Below are positions 62,911-64,000 of a stretch of DNA of 64,000 nt, in pieces. Positions within the stretch are counted from its first letter, which is position 1; each line of letters starts with the position of its first letter. Under the pieces are notes generated by a model. That model was given only the letters and a program-made list of their open reading frames with translations, was not told the DNA's origin and made no database searches. Source of the stretch: Xiphydria camelus (Eukaryota > Arthropoda > Insecta > Hymenoptera > Xiphydriidae); NCBI GenBank assembly GCA_963678675.1, contig OY783193.1:19700977-19764976 (forward strand), written 5' to 3'. The position numbers and the translations under genes are program-made.

Positions 62911-63379
62911 TAGCGTATTTAGCCACTCCAGCGACGTTTCACGAGCAGCCGGTCTCACCCCCGAAGCGCGGCATAAGATGTTTCACATCAAAAATCACGT
63001 TTTACACGATTTCTCAGGAACTGCTTGAGGTGGGGAGCTGAAATTTTGGTCAAATTTTTTTTTCAAAGAGATGTTCAAAGGACTTATTTACGAAAAGATT
63101 TCATTCCAAGGCAGATTGACCATGCTTATCCTGCTACAGCCTTTCTGGCCAGCCAGAAAATTGTCGTGTCGAGTCGAGTAGAGTCGTGTCGAGCCTAGTG
63201 GATTTCTACGCCATTTAAATACACGGAAAATCATACGATCAGAAACGCGTCGTGTCGAGTCGTGTCGTGTCAAGTCGAGTCATGTCGAGTCATGTCGAGT
63301 GTAGTGGATTCCTAGCTTAAATCACATCTTTATCCCGTGGGCTGACTGTGAGACCGCACCTCACCAGTTCAGAGTTAAG

Positions 63380-64000
63380 GTGCTACATACAACTAGACGG
63401 CCTGAAAAATGTATTACTTTCAATAATTTTTTTTTCATATATTTCATTTATAACACTAATTTATAAAATGTTATTACAAATAAACACTAACAAAATGTAT
63501 AAAAAAGAAAACCTTAAAAATATTGTGTTATTTACAAGTTATTGGCCATTGAATCCGGCAAGGGGTGTATTATGAAAGCCTTTTACGGTGCCAAAAAATT
63601 CTCGTTCGGATTTCATCTGAAAGCAACTAATGACGAAAATTCTTAAACTAGAAGGTTCAATCTCGTCCTTTTAACCGGTGGTTTCGAAAAAATATTTATA
63701 ATTAACAATTTTACAACAGTTAAAATTACGAGTGTGATATTTCAAGTAATTTCGTCCTGGTTTTTTGATTGCCAAGAAAAAAGTATTAATTAAAACATTT
63801 TTTTATGAGTGTAAAAGGGACGAGATAAAATCTTTACAAAGCGATTGAGACAATTTACATTAAAATCGGTTCAGTAGTCTTTGAAATATATTTGGCACCA
63901 CATTTGAAAAAGTAGTTGTGAGAAAACAGCGTTTAAAGACTTTTAACTCGGTCAATTTTCGAAGGTTCTCATTAAATTTTTTAAAATAATTTGATATTTT
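63380..64000. other. AT-rich DNA, nothing recognised
   Basis: Outside the right end of the large transposon. No frame, repeat pair or RNA gene supported. Confidence 0.4.

Larger units (their letters stand above)
62105..62990. other. Cluster of insertions in the right long TIR
   Basis: Relative to the left arm this about 880-bp block is extra. It holds a (GA)n tract (about 62160-62207), a 310-bp palindrome (62276-62587; GATACTATTAAACGGTAC and complement), an inverted copy of 17229-17434 (62660-62785) and the MITE at 62782-62910. Confidence 0.65.
51671..63379. mobile_element. ISL2EU-like DDE_4 transposon with >1-kb TIRs and many nested insertions
   Basis: The outer end ACTGGTGAGGTGCGGTCTCAC (51681) is inverted near 63345-63366. 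After the insertion at 51731-54960, the left arm continues 54961-56050 and is matched inverted by pieces of 59700-63319 (AATCCACTACACTCGACTCG; GACCAAAATTTCAGCTCCCC; GATGGCGCCACGTGAATC). The core (56198-58353) encodes the transposase. The right arm is spread apart by a TRIM, a solo LTR, a foldback and a MITE cluster. Confidence 0.75.

Overview
The window is eukaryotic and almost certainly from an insect genome. It has spliced exons with GT-AG and one GC-AG intron, short (TTAGG)n-type tracts, mariner, pogo, PIF/Harbinger, piggyBac-type, copia and gypsy-type elements, and AT-rich intergenic DNA. Hymenoptera is a reasonable guess, but nothing here proves it.

Only one ordinary host gene is convincing: an ABHD3/ABHD1-type alpha/beta-hydrolase (phospholipase) on the + strand. 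Six exons lie between 33864 and 50668 and carry the nucleophile Ser, acidic Asp and His of the catalytic triad. The first exon(s), with the N-terminal membrane anchor, were not found. One intron is 13.6 kb long and full of mobile elements. Two more exon-like segments (8065-8148 and 8871-8973) may belong to another gene that I do not recognise.

The rest is nested mobile DNA. 1.4-12.3 kb: a TTAA-flanked MITE, a 61-bp minisatellite, a solo LTR and several foldback (palindromic) elements. 12.7-18.4 kb: a large palindrome with insertions in its left arm and centre, then a PIF/Harbinger derivative. 18.5-29.7 kb: a long-TIR element, a THAP/DDE_4 transposase split by a second DDE transposon (DUF7869-like), a decayed transposon gene of unknown superfamily, an element carrying a 5S rRNA-like segment, and a pogo C-terminal remnant. 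29.8-32.4 kb: the inverted copy of a repeat also present at 4.2-5.7 kb, interrupted by a deleted mariner. 36.7-45.6 kb: a chain of foldback elements separated only by TA-rich target DNA, one of them holding a deleted copia element and two holding inverted duplicates of protein-coding-like sequence. 46-49 kb: a mariner remnant and a DUF4806-bearing inverted-repeat element. 51.7-63.4 kb: an ISL2EU-like transposon with TIRs over 1 kb. Insertions in its arms include an apparently intact pogo-like element, a TRIM retroelement with a 50-bp minisatellite, a solo LTR and several MITEs.

Recurring theme: many elements are long palindromes flanked by TA. A group sharing the terminus CCGTATGTC or a close variant (12.1, 24.6, 43.6, 59.2, 61.4 kb) and a related element at 10.2-11.4 kb range from compact palindromes to versions whose cores hold captured exon-like sequence. 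In several cases one palindrome arm holds an insertion and the other arm preserves the empty site, which shows the target duplication directly.
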